From Tetrahymena thermophila SB210 (Eukaryota > Ciliophora > Oligohymenophorea > Hymenostomatida > Tetrahymenidae): DNA of 64,000 nucleotides. The DNA lies in NCBI RefSeq assembly GCF_000189635.1, contig NW_002476373.1, forward strand, positions 1-64,000, given 5' to 3'. The stretch's first letter is position 1. Every line of letters begins with the position of its first letter. Below, piece by piece: positions 37,894 through 50,397 of the stretch. The notes under the pieces are model-generated. The model was given only the letters and a program-made list of their open reading frames with translations. It was not told the origin of the DNA and did not search any database. A program made the position numbers and the translations under genes.

Positions 37894-40800
37894 ATGTTTA
37901 GTCAAGAAGAGGCCAAAGAATAAAATTCAGATGAGCAGAATCAAGAGATAAACGAGTAAGAAAGAAATTCTCTATTCAACTCACTCTCTGCTTAGCTATC
38001 TGTAAAAAATAATATAAAGCCACATATATTCTACAATTCTAAACTCAAAATTTAAATATTCAAAAGGATTACATCATTTCTCATCCCATAGGTAGTGGCG
38101 CAGGTAGCTTAGTTGTTAAGGTTAAATCAATTAAGACAAAAAAAGAATATGTAAAGTTATTTATTCTATTTGATATCTTTACCTTTTAAAAGCCAAAAAT
38201 GCTATTAACATTTAATTATAACGAACGAGCACTTCTTGATCATATTTTTTAAAGGCTATAAAAGTAGTTGACAAATAAAGTTAGTATTACAAGTCAGCAT
38301 ACAAGAGGCTTAAAAATGAAATAGAGGTAGATTTATTTTTATAGCAAATGAGAGTGATATTTAAGATATTTTGTTTCAAATTTTAATAAAGATACATCTT
38401 GATCTTAAGCACAAAAATATTGTTAAGATGATCAAAAGTTTTGAAGACTCAGAAAATTTATATTTAGTTATGGAGTATTGTGAAGGAGGCGATTTGTTTC
38501 ATTATTTAAAGCACCACAAAAAGTAATAAGTTAGCTTTTATTAGGAGAATTTAGTTTAATGGACATCTTTTTTTTGAATTTTTTATTTCTCAAAAGAAAT
38601 ATTCAAACATTATGAAAAAGCATTTAGTTAGTAATAGGCATTTCTAATATTTTAAATTATTTATTTATTAGACTTTCTGAAACAGAAGCAAAGCGGATAA
38701 CTTATAAATTAGCAGAAGGATTGAAATATCTTCATGACAAATCTATTATCCATAGGGATTTAAAATTGGGAAATGTTCTTCTTAGTTCTGATCACTAGGT
38801 TAAAATTTGCGATTTCGGATTAGCAGTGAGATTGAATGGAAATGAATAAGAAAAGAATACAATTTGTGGTACTCCGAACTACATATCTCCGTAATAAATT
38901 TACATTTATAAAATAACCAAAATAAATATCTTAAAAAATATGATAACCATTATTAAATTAGTTTGTTTTTAACCAAAAGAAATGCTTTAAAATCATGAAT
39001 TTAGTTTTTCGTAAATTTTAAAATTAGAAGGGTAATTTTAAAAAGAACAAGAAAATAGCTTTGAAAAAAAATACTTCTGTTAATGGAATTTTTTAAAATA
39101 TAATAAAAAAAAATAATTTATAGGAAGCTTAATGATAAAAAAATGATTTTAATTCTATTTTTCAAAAAATAAGTTCATTTATTTTATCTTAAAAACTAAT
39201 GAATTTGTCTTGTGTAAAAATTTCAAGTTTAGATCTTAAGAGAAAAATGATAAAATAAAATGAAAGACATTTAAGTTTTTTTTGATTGACTTTAAATATA
39301 AAATATACTTATATATACTTTATTTTGAATAAAATTATTTTTTACTTATAAATTCATATTAAATAAATAATGCTAATTGATATTTTATCTATTTAATATA
39401 GAGAAATTCTCAACAAATAACCTTATGGGATGAAAATTGATTGCTGGTCTTTCGGGTGCATTCTCTATGCATTGATTGTTGGCCATCCGCCATTTTAAGG
39501 TTAGGATATTGTTCAAACTTTAAAGAAAGTTACAAGTTAGGAACAGTTTTTTGAGTTGCCAAATAATATTTCTGATAATTTAAAGGACCTTTTAGTCAAT
39601 ATAATCAATTGGGTAGATAATTTTTTTCTCTAAATTACTAAATTTCTATTGAAAAATTTCAAATTTTATTAGATTGAAATAATCAATCTTCTATTTCAAA
39701 TTTATTTTATTTTCTATTTCAACAAAGTTGTAAAACTCACTCTTAATTTAATTATTATAAATTAGAATTAAGATTCGAGGTTTACTATTGACTAGATTCT
39801 TATGCATCCTTTTTATGAAGAAATGAGGCAAAAAAGCGTAAAGTAGAGATAAGAGGAAGAGGAGTCTCTCTCTTTTTTTAATAGTATAAGGAGTGTAAAA
39901 GGAGAAGACTAAAGAATTAATGTGCATTAAAATGGGGTTAAAAAGATTGACATAAAGTATTAAGATAATTTTTTTAATTAGCTCGAACACAAAGAAGGAT
40001 CTATGCCTAAGAAATCAAACAGCCCAACTAATATTCATGAAAGAAAAAATTAAATGATTTATAAAAATGATTAAATAGCTGCTTTAAAAAATAACAAAAT
40101 TTAAAATGAAGATTTGAACATAATGAGTAATAATTTAAACTAAATACAATATAAAAAGTAATCACAAAATAATTTAGTCAAATAAAATGATAAGCAAATC
40201 CTTAATTAAAAAGAAATCAATTTTGCTAGGAAAAATAGTCCAGTTGATAGGTTCGATGTCGAAAATCAGTAAAATAACATGAATAAATAAAAAGATGATG
40301 CTTCTCATACAGTAAAAGTAAAAGAAATTCATTCTCATAATCAATAATTAAATATAAGAAAACAAAGTCCTACAAATCAAATTTTAAATTATGATAAAGA
40401 TAAAATAGCTATTCCAGAAAGAAAGAGCTTAACACAATAAAGTCAAGCAATAAATTAAAATGATGTTTTCAAAAGCCCTAAATTAACATCTAATTAATAA
40501 GAAATTAAATAAACATTCATTAACAATATTGAAAAAATAAAAAGTAATCAACCACCTGTTCCTCAAAACTAACAGCAATAGAATAATAGTGCAATAACTA
40601 CTTATGGTGGTTAAGAAAAAAGGGGAGTTAAATCTATAGTATATAATAATAGCAACAATCAAAATAATATAAATACAAACCAAAATAGTAATTAATATAA
40701 TATTTAAAATAGTATCACTAATAACCAAATTAATCCAACTAATAATTATAAAACTGTAAATAGTAGCAACATAAATAATAATTATTATAGCAATACAAGC

Positions 40801-43800
40801 CAAAGTCAATAGTTCATTAATGGAATTAATCATTAACATGATATTCATAGCAGAACAGCAGCTAACTCAAATCATGATAAATATATAAAAAACACAAATA
40901 ACATAAGAAATAACTCTCCTGTAAATAACAATTCTTACATTGAAAGAAACTAATCTCCAAATACACAAAATAACCATATGTCAAGCTCCTCTGTTTTGAA
41001 CAATGGCTAATAATAATCATAACACAAGAATAATAGTTATTCTATTTCATAGAGCAAGGTGATTCCACTTCCTAAAAAGGTCCAAACTAGCTTCTTATAG
41101 AACTTAAATTCCCTTACAGATGTAGATAGATTTTCTCCTCCACATAATAATACAAATTCTACAAATACAACCACAAATAACTATGTCAACATTTAAAGTG
41201 AAATTAACAATTTTCCTCAACCTCAAACAGTATCTCATAACAGAACTAAAAATCAAGTTTCTTTTGAAAATAAACCAATTTAAGCCTAAGTCCAAAATTA
41301 AACAACACAAAAAGTAATGTAAAGTAGCGATCAAGGATTCTACAAGAAAAATAACAATCCTCCTTAATCTGTTCAAACCAACTTATAAAGAAATCAATCA
41401 CCTTAACTGCATGTTGGAAATAAAAATACCAGTGATAATTTAAATTATTATCTTACCAAAAAGGATCACCCTTAATGTGTGGAGGACTAAGCAGATAAAT
41501 ATGAAGAGATAATTCATTAAAGAAAAAACGAAAATAAAATAATAAATAGGGAAAACAACATTAAAAGGATCAGTTCTGAACAAAACATATCGAGAGTAAG
41601 CACTGAATATAAAAATGGAAGCAATGATTTTAATACTTAAAATAAGTTAAACAACCAATATAATAATAATAAAATAAATATAGACTATACTTCTAATTAA
41701 TTAATGAACAATAACTAATAATACAAAATAAATTAAGAATACAATCAAAATAAATTAAGCAATGATTTTAGTTCCAATAACAATAAAATGAATAATAACT
41801 ATGTTTCTAATAAAATAAATACAGAATATAATACAAACAAAATGATTAATCATGACAATCCAAATAGAATGAGCAACGAAATCAATAAATCTAACGTTGA
41901 TCATTATTCAAACAAAAATAATAGCGATTTTAATAAAATAAATGTTGATTATAACTCGAATAAGATTAATTATGATCCAAATAAAGCAAATATTGATTAT
42001 AGTAGCAATAATAAAATAAATATTGAATTCAACAGTAATAATAAAATAAATAATGGTTATGTTTCTAATAAAGTTACTAGTGAAGTTAATAAATATAATT
42101 ATGAAAGCAACCACAATAAATATGGCAATGAATAAAATTAATATAAAATAAAATATGAGTTTAGCAGTCCTAAGATGAATACAGAGCAGAATACTTCTAG
42201 ATTAAACACAGATTACAAAGGTACAAGATTAAATACTGACTTTAATAATACAAGAGACAATACCGAATGTAATACATAGAGACTAAATACAGAGCAAAAT
42301 ACAGCTAGGTTAACCACTGAGTAATATAATCCTCAGAGAGTAATTTCTAAAAATAAAGCTATAATGTTCAGTATGGATAATCTCTAAGGTAAGCTAAATA
42401 TGGAAAATGCCAATAATAGAATCTCTGTAGAATAAAACATAAATGGCAGATTTAACAATGAAATAATGAAAACAAATAATGAAAACTTAATTTTAAAAAA
42501 TGGAAACGCTTAAAATATTTTAAACACAAATGCTCATCCTAAAATTATTGATAAAAAACAGAAATCTGAAGTACCTCTTATTTCACAAATTGCTAATTAA
42601 CCAATGAGATCTTCATAAGTCTAATTAACTTAGTAGCAGCAATAGTAGAATATACCAATTACCTTTCTAAACGAAGATAGAGATTTATACAAAAAGCAAG
42701 AAAAATTTGATAAAGTAAAACATTTTAAAAATTAAACATCTGATAATGCTAACTATAGTCTAAATAACACAAACAATATTAATGGAAGCAATGAATATAA
42801 CAAGGAGTTCTTCAATGCTCAATATCAATAATAACTCTAGGATTAACAAGAAAAAATGATGAATTCTAAAGTAAATACTTACCGCAACTCATAAATTTTT
42901 GAATCCTAGGTTGGCACCTAAAGAGTACAACAATATTCTGTAACTTATTTTATTTAATAAATTATTTAAAAAAAAAATAAAACTTTTTAAATGGAAAAAT
43001 ATATAGTAAATAATAAAATTAATAAATCCCAATTTTTTATAAAATAGGTTTAAGCTGTAAAGAGTAAGTCAAGAATTTAAAGTGGTCTAAAAACTGATGT
43101 TAGTGATAGCGAAACAAACAGTATAAGTAATTAAAATAGTACAACTAATAATTTAGAATATTACGAGTCACCTAGAATAAACACATTAAATCTTATGCTA
43201 AGCCCAGAAAGAAGAATACCAACTACTAATAATAGTACAGCTGTCAAAAATAATTCTCAAATGAAAAATCTTCTCTCTGGAAACAGTAAATTTGTTTATT
43301 AATTAATGCTTTCTTCATAATTTTAATAAAATAAATGAGTAGAGGATAACAGTTCTTGCAAGAATAATAGTAATAACACTAGTAAGTATAGTAGATTATC
43401 TCCTCTGAAGGTAGGAAGAATACCTCCAAGTAAAATAACAACTTAAAATGGAACGATAGAAATAACAGAAGGAAGAGAATTCATTCTTCAGTCAATTTAA
43501 AAAAACATAACGATGGTGATTTCTCCAGATGGCAGAGATGTAATTAAAATTAACTAGCACAATCAAATAGACATAAAAATGAATCATTTTTTATTATTTA
43601 TTAATAGGTCACGTTGATAAAGTAAGAAGAGCCTTTAAATAAAAGGTAATACACAATCGATAGATTACCTGAGAAATATGTTTAATTTTATGATTATTGC
43701 AAGAAAATTTGTTAGACACTACAAAAAAATGCATAAGATAAATCTGCGAAGGTAAAACTTGAAAACGAAGATGGACAATTCTATTTATATGAGAATAAAT

Positions 43801-43997
43801 TTGAAGGTGTATTTTCAAATGGTTTTATAGTAAATTATAAATTAAACTCTCAGAATCTTGAAATACAAACAAATAAATATGCTCCTAAAATTGTTTTTGA
43901 TTTGCAAAAAGACTTAAAGCATGCTTCAAAAGAAATGAAGACAATTGTGCAAAAAACTCAGAAAATAATATCAATAATAACTTCAATGAAATCTTGA
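37894..43997 (+). CDS. Polo-like serine/threonine protein kinase with long Asn/Gln-rich linker
   Basis: Ten exons: 37894-38001, 38067-38150, 38255-38326, 38392-38522, 38672-38890, 39402-39612, 39766-42939, 43048-43285, 43343-43539 and 43608-43997. Total 1607 residues, with every GT...AG intron keeping the frame. Kinase landmarks are the glycine loop [11 protein letters not shown] (44-54), AIK with Lys67, HRDLKLGN (159-166), DFG (179-181), activation segment [10 protein letters not shown] (197-206)  and [14 protein letters not shown] plus [10 protein letters not shown] is typical of polo/PLK4-type kinases, which act in centriole or basal-body and mitotic control. About 1000 residues of Asn/Gln/Ser-rich disordered sequence follow, including NKIN-x-DY-type repeats (41790-42130) and LNTE/RLNT repeats (42180-42310). 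The tail from about 1456, with [18 protein letters not shown], resembles a polo box. PLK identity is likely. The PLK4 subclass is tentative. Confidence 0.87.
41788..42320 (+). repeat. Degenerate Asn-rich protein repeats in the kinase linker
   Basis: The first half encodes repeated units of the form (S/N)NKIN(V/I/T)(D/E)Y, for example [11 protein letters not shown] and [12 protein letters not shown]. The second half encodes a different repeat around RLNTEQNT and RLNTDYKG. Both lie within exon 7 of the polo-like kinase. The repeats probably arose by slippage in AAT/AAA-rich codons and are variable in length. Confidence 0.75.
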
Positions 43998-45186
43998 AAA
44001 TAATAATCAAATAAATATAATTTGCTAATAACTAACTAAGTATTTAAGTAATTATGCTAATCTTTGAAACTAATTATCAAATAAGAATAAGAAGCTTTTT
44101 ACTTATCTAAATATTATATTTAACATCTAATTAGCAACAAACATTATTTATTGAAGGAAAAATTTAAATAAAGCTAAAACAAACTACGAACTGAAATTAC
44201 TAATTTAACTTAATTCAAATTAATTAATAACTATATTAAAATGTAATTAAAAATAAATGAATGCATAAAAGCTGTAAAAATGTATTTACTACTTAATTAA
44301 TCTTATTTATTTATTTTGAAAATCCCCTACTACTAATCAACCAAAAAATATTTATATTAACTCAAGTTTTCATTTATTTATTTATAAGAATTTTTAATTT
44401 ATTAAATTATAATATATAAAAAAAATAGAAATAAGCTGTTGCTTAAAAATTATAATTAGTTTGTTTGTTACTTTTTTCCTGATATTGTCAAAATATATTT
44501 TTTTATCAGGTTTTCATAAATTAATTCATTTTATATAGAAATATAAATAAGATATAAAAGTATTGTTTATCATTTAAAAACAAAAGAATAAAAGAATGAA
44601 TAAATAGATTAATTTTTTGCCAAGTAATAAACCCGAAAACTTAATTTAGCAAAAAGATCTTATTAGTTTACCTTATTCAGCTTAAGTTATTTTTGATTGA
44701 TAGAATATTAAAATCTCTTACAAAAAGTATTTGCTTAATTTTAAAGAATCTCATTTAGTGAAGTTTATTAAAATTTAAATTTTCTAATAAAATTCATTAA
44801 TTTAGCATAAGATTAATTCCAATCTAAGTAGCTTGGTGTAATTTTGATAAATAAAAGTAAAAAACAAACTCATTATATTCATGATCTGATTATATAAATT
44901 AACTTGAATTAAAAAATCAATATATATAATGAATGATAAATTAAATTTAAATAAAATAAATAAATAATTATTACAGAAAATGAAAAAACAAACAAAAAAA
45001 TAAATCATTTTATTTAATATTTTTTGTTATTATTATATATATCGTTCTAAATTAAATTTATTATCGTTCCATGAATAAACAGTTTTAGATAAAGACATAT
45101 AAAATTAAGAATATTACTTTTATTTTATAATCATTTTATTTGTTTAATTAAGATATAATCTTAATTATCCTTGAAATCAATTATTG
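43998..45186. other. Region between convergent genes
   Basis: The kinase gene ends on the plus strand and the LRR gene ends on the minus strand, so two 3' ends meet here. The only possible coding sequence is the interrupted frame at 44596-44847, listed separately. Confidence 0.55.
44596..44847 (+). pseudogene. Short reading frame interrupted by an in-frame TGA
   Basis: In one frame, 34 codons starting MNKQINFLPSNKPENLI run to a TGA, and protein-like sequence continues in the same frame for 48 more codons (NIKISYKKYLLNFKESH onward) to a second TGA. No intron of normal size removes the first TGA. It could be a decayed gene, a fragment, or chance open sequence, since TGA is infrequent in DNA this rich in A+T. 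I do not recognise the product. Confidence 0.3.
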
Positions 45187-48100
45187 TCAAAATGATATTT
45201 TGTTAACAACTAATCTTTTAGATGTCAGAAAATTGTTTCTTTTTTTCAAGATGTGCTCTCCATTAATATTATTATTTCTTTAAATATTTATTCATAGAAA
45301 TTAAAAAAATAGAAATAGTTAGCAAATTAGATATTGAATCAAATTATAAAATTGTATATAAGCCAAATAAAAATTAGACTAAAAAATTTTTTTTTTAGAT
45401 AATTTTATAAGCTATAAAGGTTATCAAAAATAATATATAAAATCTATTTACTCGAGATTTAATTCCAAATATGTGAGACGTTTGCAGTTTGCTAAAGCAG
45501 AACCTAAGCCTAAAACTCCTTCATCGTCAATTTAATTATTTCTATTTAAATATTCAACGGAAATAATTTGCTTATTATAAAAAAGTTAAGCAAACAAAAA
45601 TAATTAGAAATTAATAAAAAACTTTTGCTTGTTTTTTTTTATGAAATTAATTTAAAATAAATAAATTAAAAGATTTTTTAAAAGCTATTTTTTTTTACTC
45701 TAAATAAAGTTAAAATCTTAAGAGATTAGTGTATTTTGCTAAAACTGTAGCTAATTCTATGAGACCTTTGTTACTTATTTTATTTTAACTATTTTAGTAT
45801 AAAATAAAATATTATTAAATAGTTAAAAAGATAAAATTAAGAAAATTATCAAAAAAGATTGATTAACATCAAGCATACATAATATGCTGAATGAATATGA
45901 TAAAAAATTAAATAAAATGATATTTTTGGTATTATTCTAAATAAAAAATATAACTGCTATAAAAAAATATTAATATGTTTTTACGATAGTTTGAGATTTA
46001 AATATGAGAGCTTAGTACATTTTAATAAAGCAGAGCCTATACTTGAAACACCTTCGTCACCAATTTAATTTTTACTTATAATGTATTTAATTAAAATGAA
46101 TAAATAGACATTTAAAAATTAAGAAGCATTAAATAAAATATTAAGTAAAGGGGAAGGTAAGGGGTTGAGTTTATCTCTTAAATTAAACTTTATTCTAAAT
46201 TAAACAAGAAATTTCATTAAAAAATAATATTGAGTGGCTACACAATACCCTCTTACACATAATAAGAAAAAATTAAACAAAATTCTAATATATATATTTT
46301 TAGAGTTTTAAATTAAATTTTATACAGAAAGTTAGTTAATTAGTTAGTTAGTTCTCTACAAAAAGAAATAAATAAATTTACAAAGTTAAGAGAGTTAATT
46401 TTATGAGATTAGTGCATTTTGCTAAACTAATTCCTAAATCTGAAAAACCTTAATCATCAATAGAATTCCATCTATAAAAATGTTATTATCAATAAAAAAT
46501 TAAATACAATAAAAAACAAGTTATTAAAATCAAATTTTAAATAGATTTATAATTTTATTTTTTCGTAAATAGGAATGTCATGATAGAAATTAATAATATT
46601 ATTATTTTTACTTAAGATCAATTTTTAAATGAGAAAGACTAGGGTAGTTTAACAAAATAGAACCTAAGCCTGAAGTATCTTAAGGACCAATATTATTATC
46701 ACTTTTTGATAAAAATTATTTTTTAGTAAGGATAATTTAAGAATCAAAATGTATATTGAATTTCAAAATAAAATAGACAGAAAAACAAAACTCAATTAAA
46801 AATAAATAAAATATTTAAAAAGTTAATAAAGATATTTTTGCTTGAGATTATATAAAAAATTAATAAATAAATAAATAAATAAATAAACAAAATTTACTTT
46901 AGTATTAGTTTTAAACCTGAGAGATTTGACTAGTTTTATTGTTTAAAGTTTAAGCATTGTAAACCCTAACCACCAAACTAATTATCACTTTTTTCAATTT
47001 TTAACAAAATTATATGTTAAGGATCAAAAAAATAAGAATAAATAGCAATTATTTAAAATATCTATTAAAAAATACCAATTCAAAATTTTATATGAATCAG
47101 AATAAATATTAGTTAGCTAATTAATTAATTAATTAATTAACCGAAATTCAAATAAAATTATTTTAATTAAATTTGGATAAAAAGAAATATCAAATATTAT
47201 ATGGAATATATTTATTTACTTGAGGTTGATTAGCAAATTGGAAAGATTTGCGCAATTTGCTAAAGCAAAAAATAATTCTGATGCACCCTATGAGCTAATT
47301 TAATTTTAACTTTTTCAATATTAAACAAAATATTATCAAATAAATTATTTATTTAAATTCTGAAATTAATAACCAACAAAAAAACTTAAAATTTAAATTG
47401 ATAAATGAGCAAATTAGGAAAATTTAAAAAGTCAATTAACTGAAATGTTTGCTTTTAAAGACATTATAATTTTTTAATTTACTATTTATATATTTACTGT
47501 ATTTAAACTCTCTATAATAAGACCCACCTCCTCCCCTAATTTAGAAAAAAGGGGGTCTTATAGTAAGGGGGATCTTAATATAGAGAGTAGAGTTAACAGT
47601 AATTAAAGAAATATAAAAATCATGTCAAAATAATAGTTTTTACTATAGATCGAGTGTCAAATTTGAGAGACTTATACTGTTTGATAAACTATAACCTAAA
47701 GCTGAGGCTACATTATCACCAAATTTATTGCGGCTTTTTAAATATCCAACAAATAAATGAGTAATTAATAAATTAAATAATTAAATCAGAAAAAGATTTA
47801 AAACTAAAAAATAATAAATCAGCTAAAAAGATATATTTATTAAATAAAGAAATTAGCTATTGTTTTACTATAAGTTAAGTTTCAAATTTGAGAGGTTAGG
47901 ACATTTTGCTAAACCAGAGCATAAACCTTATGCACCCTAAATGCCTATTTTGTTCTAGCTTTTTAAATAATTATTTTTAAAAATATAATTTTAGGAAATA
48001 AGAATAAATACCTTTATAAAAAATGAATAATCTTAATAAAATTATCAAAATTTCAAACACATTAAAAATAAACAAATTAATTAATTGCTCGTGAATAAAT

Positions 48101-50397
48101 TTTATTGTTTAAAATTATTTTTATATGAATTAGTAGATATTAAGAAACATTCAAAACCAAAAAAATATATTTACCCTAAGTTGATTCTTAAATTTGATAG
48201 AGTATTACATTTTGCTAAGCCACAACCTAAACCTAAGGCACCTTCATCGCCACACTCATTACCCCTTTTCAAATATTCAACAAAAGATATTTATTTATTG
48301 AATTACCAGTAATTAATTAATAAATTGATAATATTGACAAAAAATATAAAAAATAAGGAATTAAAAATAAAAAAGTCCATGTTATAAAAAATTTTCAACT
48401 TCTAAAAGAAGAGATTTTATTGTTTTAAATTAATTAATTTTTTATAAAGAATACCAATCAAAAGTAAATAAACTTTTACATGAAATTGAGTCCCAAATTT
48501 GACAGATTTGTACAATTTGAAAACGCACAGCCAAGATCAGCATAGCTTTATGGACTAATTTTATTGTCTCTTTTAAATAATATAAAAAAAATAGCATTAA
48601 TTATTAACAATAAATTAAATAATATTAAAAAGATAATGATCAGGAAAATCCATTTTAAAATTAAACATATAAATTTATTTACAAAATACGAAGTTCAAAA
48701 GTTTTGAGATTAGGGAGATTTACTAAAGCAGAACCTAAACCTTGAAGTGCTTCATCATTAATTTTATTAGAGCTTTTTAATATTTAATATAAGTAGGTTA
48801 GATTGAAAAAATAAAATAATAAACTCACATCGCATTAGCTTAACTAATAAAAATAAATTAATTTATTCCAATTTACAAAAGTTTATTAATTTTAATAATA
48901 TTTGGGGAAATAAATTTGAAAACAATAATTTAATTTTTCAAAATTAAAATAATATATTTTTTTTAAATATCTGAATTTATATCTTATATCAAACAACAAA
49001 CCCCCATCAAAAATTAATAAAGTAAAATCAAAAGCAAAATAAATAATATGTTTTTACCACAGTGTCAATTTCATTTTATTGAGACTTTAGCATTTTGATA
49101 AACTAGAAAATAAGTTTAACGCACCAAGTGAACCAATTTAAGTGTAGCTTTTTTAGATATTGAGCAAAAAGTTATTAGTTTGTTTTAGAATATGGAAAAA
49201 GAAATTATTGATTCGAAAACATGAAACAGTAGGTATAAAATGAAAGTTATAAATCAATAGATTTAATAAAAAATTAAATATGGATAAACGAAAAGAAATA
49301 AGCCAGCCAAGTAAAAATATAATAAAGATATTTTACTATATTAGATTATATTTTTAAAATTCTGAGAGAAATATCACCATCTTTACAAAAAAATTTTTTA
49401 CCCAAGATCAAGCCTCAAATTTGAGAGATTAGTGCAACTTGTTAAACCAGAACCTAAATCTGATATGCCTTTTACTCCAATGTTATTATCACTTTTTAGG
49501 TTTTCAATAAAATATTTGTTAGTTTGAAGAAAAAATGAATAAAAATTATGAAAAAAAAAACATTTTTAATTATATCATTGAATAAAATTGTGTATTAACT
49601 AGCAATCTAAAAATAATAAATATTTAAAATTATGTTCATACTTTAAAAATAAATATTTCAAAACTTAGAGAAAATAAACAAATATTTTACCCTAGATTAA
49701 GATTCAAATTTGAGAGATAGGTGAATTTTGATAATGCAATGCCTAAGCTTGACACATCCTCTCCATCAATTTAATTTTCACTTTTAATTATTGAATAATA
49801 TTTTATTTAGTAAGCAAGCAAGAAAAGTTTAGATGTGAATTAAAGAAATGTATATCAGTATAAGTTCTAAATTGGATAAAAATTTAAAATAAATAGGAAA
49901 AAAGATATTTCATAATGAAATAATAAATAGGTCAAAAAATACATATCTTTATGGTTAATACTGCTTATTTTAACCAATATCCTAATTAACACCAAATAAA
50001 TTAAAATTAAAAATTTTTTTTACTTTAGCGCGAGTGTCAAATGTTAGAGATTAATGCAATTTGATAAAGCAGAAATTAAGTTTGGTGTATCCTCTTTCCT
50101 AGGATAGCTTTTTATTTCGCAAAAATGGTTATTAGTTAATTTACTGTAAAAAAAATTAGAGTAAAGTAAAAGGCCAAAATTAAAATGTATTATTTAATTA
50201 AATCTAATAAAATAATAAATAAATAATAATAAGCTTGCTTTTAATAAATTTATTACTTTAGATCAATTTCTAGATCATTATGAGATAAAAAGGAAGAACT
50301 TAAAAACTTTTAAAGGATAATATTAAATTTTAATCATTTTAAGATATTTTAAGTTTACTTCTTCTAGTTCTCCAAAGCAATTTTTTTGCTAATTCAT
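45187..50397 (-). CDS. Leucine-rich-repeat protein encoded by one 90-nt exon per repeat
   Basis: Nineteen exons, 537 residues. Exons are 50397-50359, 50306-50257 and 50107-50024 (84 nt). Fifteen exons of exactly 90 nt start at 49780, 49491, 49147, 48772, 48569, 48264, 47958, 47733, 47309, 46987, 46701, 46471, 46074, 45788 and 45541. The last exon is 45277-45187. All repeat exons begin and end in the same phase, use GTAA donors, and splice to give 30-residue repeats of the type D-N-x-I-G-D-E-G-x-x-x-L-G-x-A-L-x-x-C-x-x-L-x-x-L-x-L-x-L-G. This matches ribonuclease-inhibitor-like LRRs, which form a curved protein-binding surface. The N-terminus (MNQQKNCFGELEE) is short, with no signal peptide or membrane segment. 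The last exon starts like a repeat and ends VVNKISF. Probably an intracellular interaction protein, partner unknown. Confidence 0.88.
47497..47599. mobile_element. Candidate MITE in an LRR-gene intron
   Basis: A 103-bp element begins CTGTATTTAAACTCTC and ends with the near reverse complement GAGAGTAGAGTTAACAG. It is flanked on both sides by TA, as expected for a TA target-site duplication. The inner arms carry ATAATAAGACCC and GGGTCTTATAG plus G- and C-runs that stand out from the A+T-rich intron. It lies between the LRR exons at 47644-47733 and 47220-47309. It has no coding capacity. The Tc1/mariner-like relationship is inference from TA flanks and inverted termini. Confidence 0.55.

Noticed and set aside
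40483..42114. Hydrophobic minus-strand frames opposite the kinase linker
   Set aside because: The apparent membrane proteins are antisense readings of AAT/AAA-rich codons. The plus strand is one continuous 1058-codon exon.
43286..43342. In-frame TGA near the end of the kinase gene, at first taken as the stop
   Set aside because: It lies within a 57-nt GT...AG intron. The frame resumes and leads into the polo-box-like tail.
48085..48312. Plus-strand 75-codon frame
   Set aside because: It lies opposite a 90-nt LRR exon and its intron edges on the minus strand.
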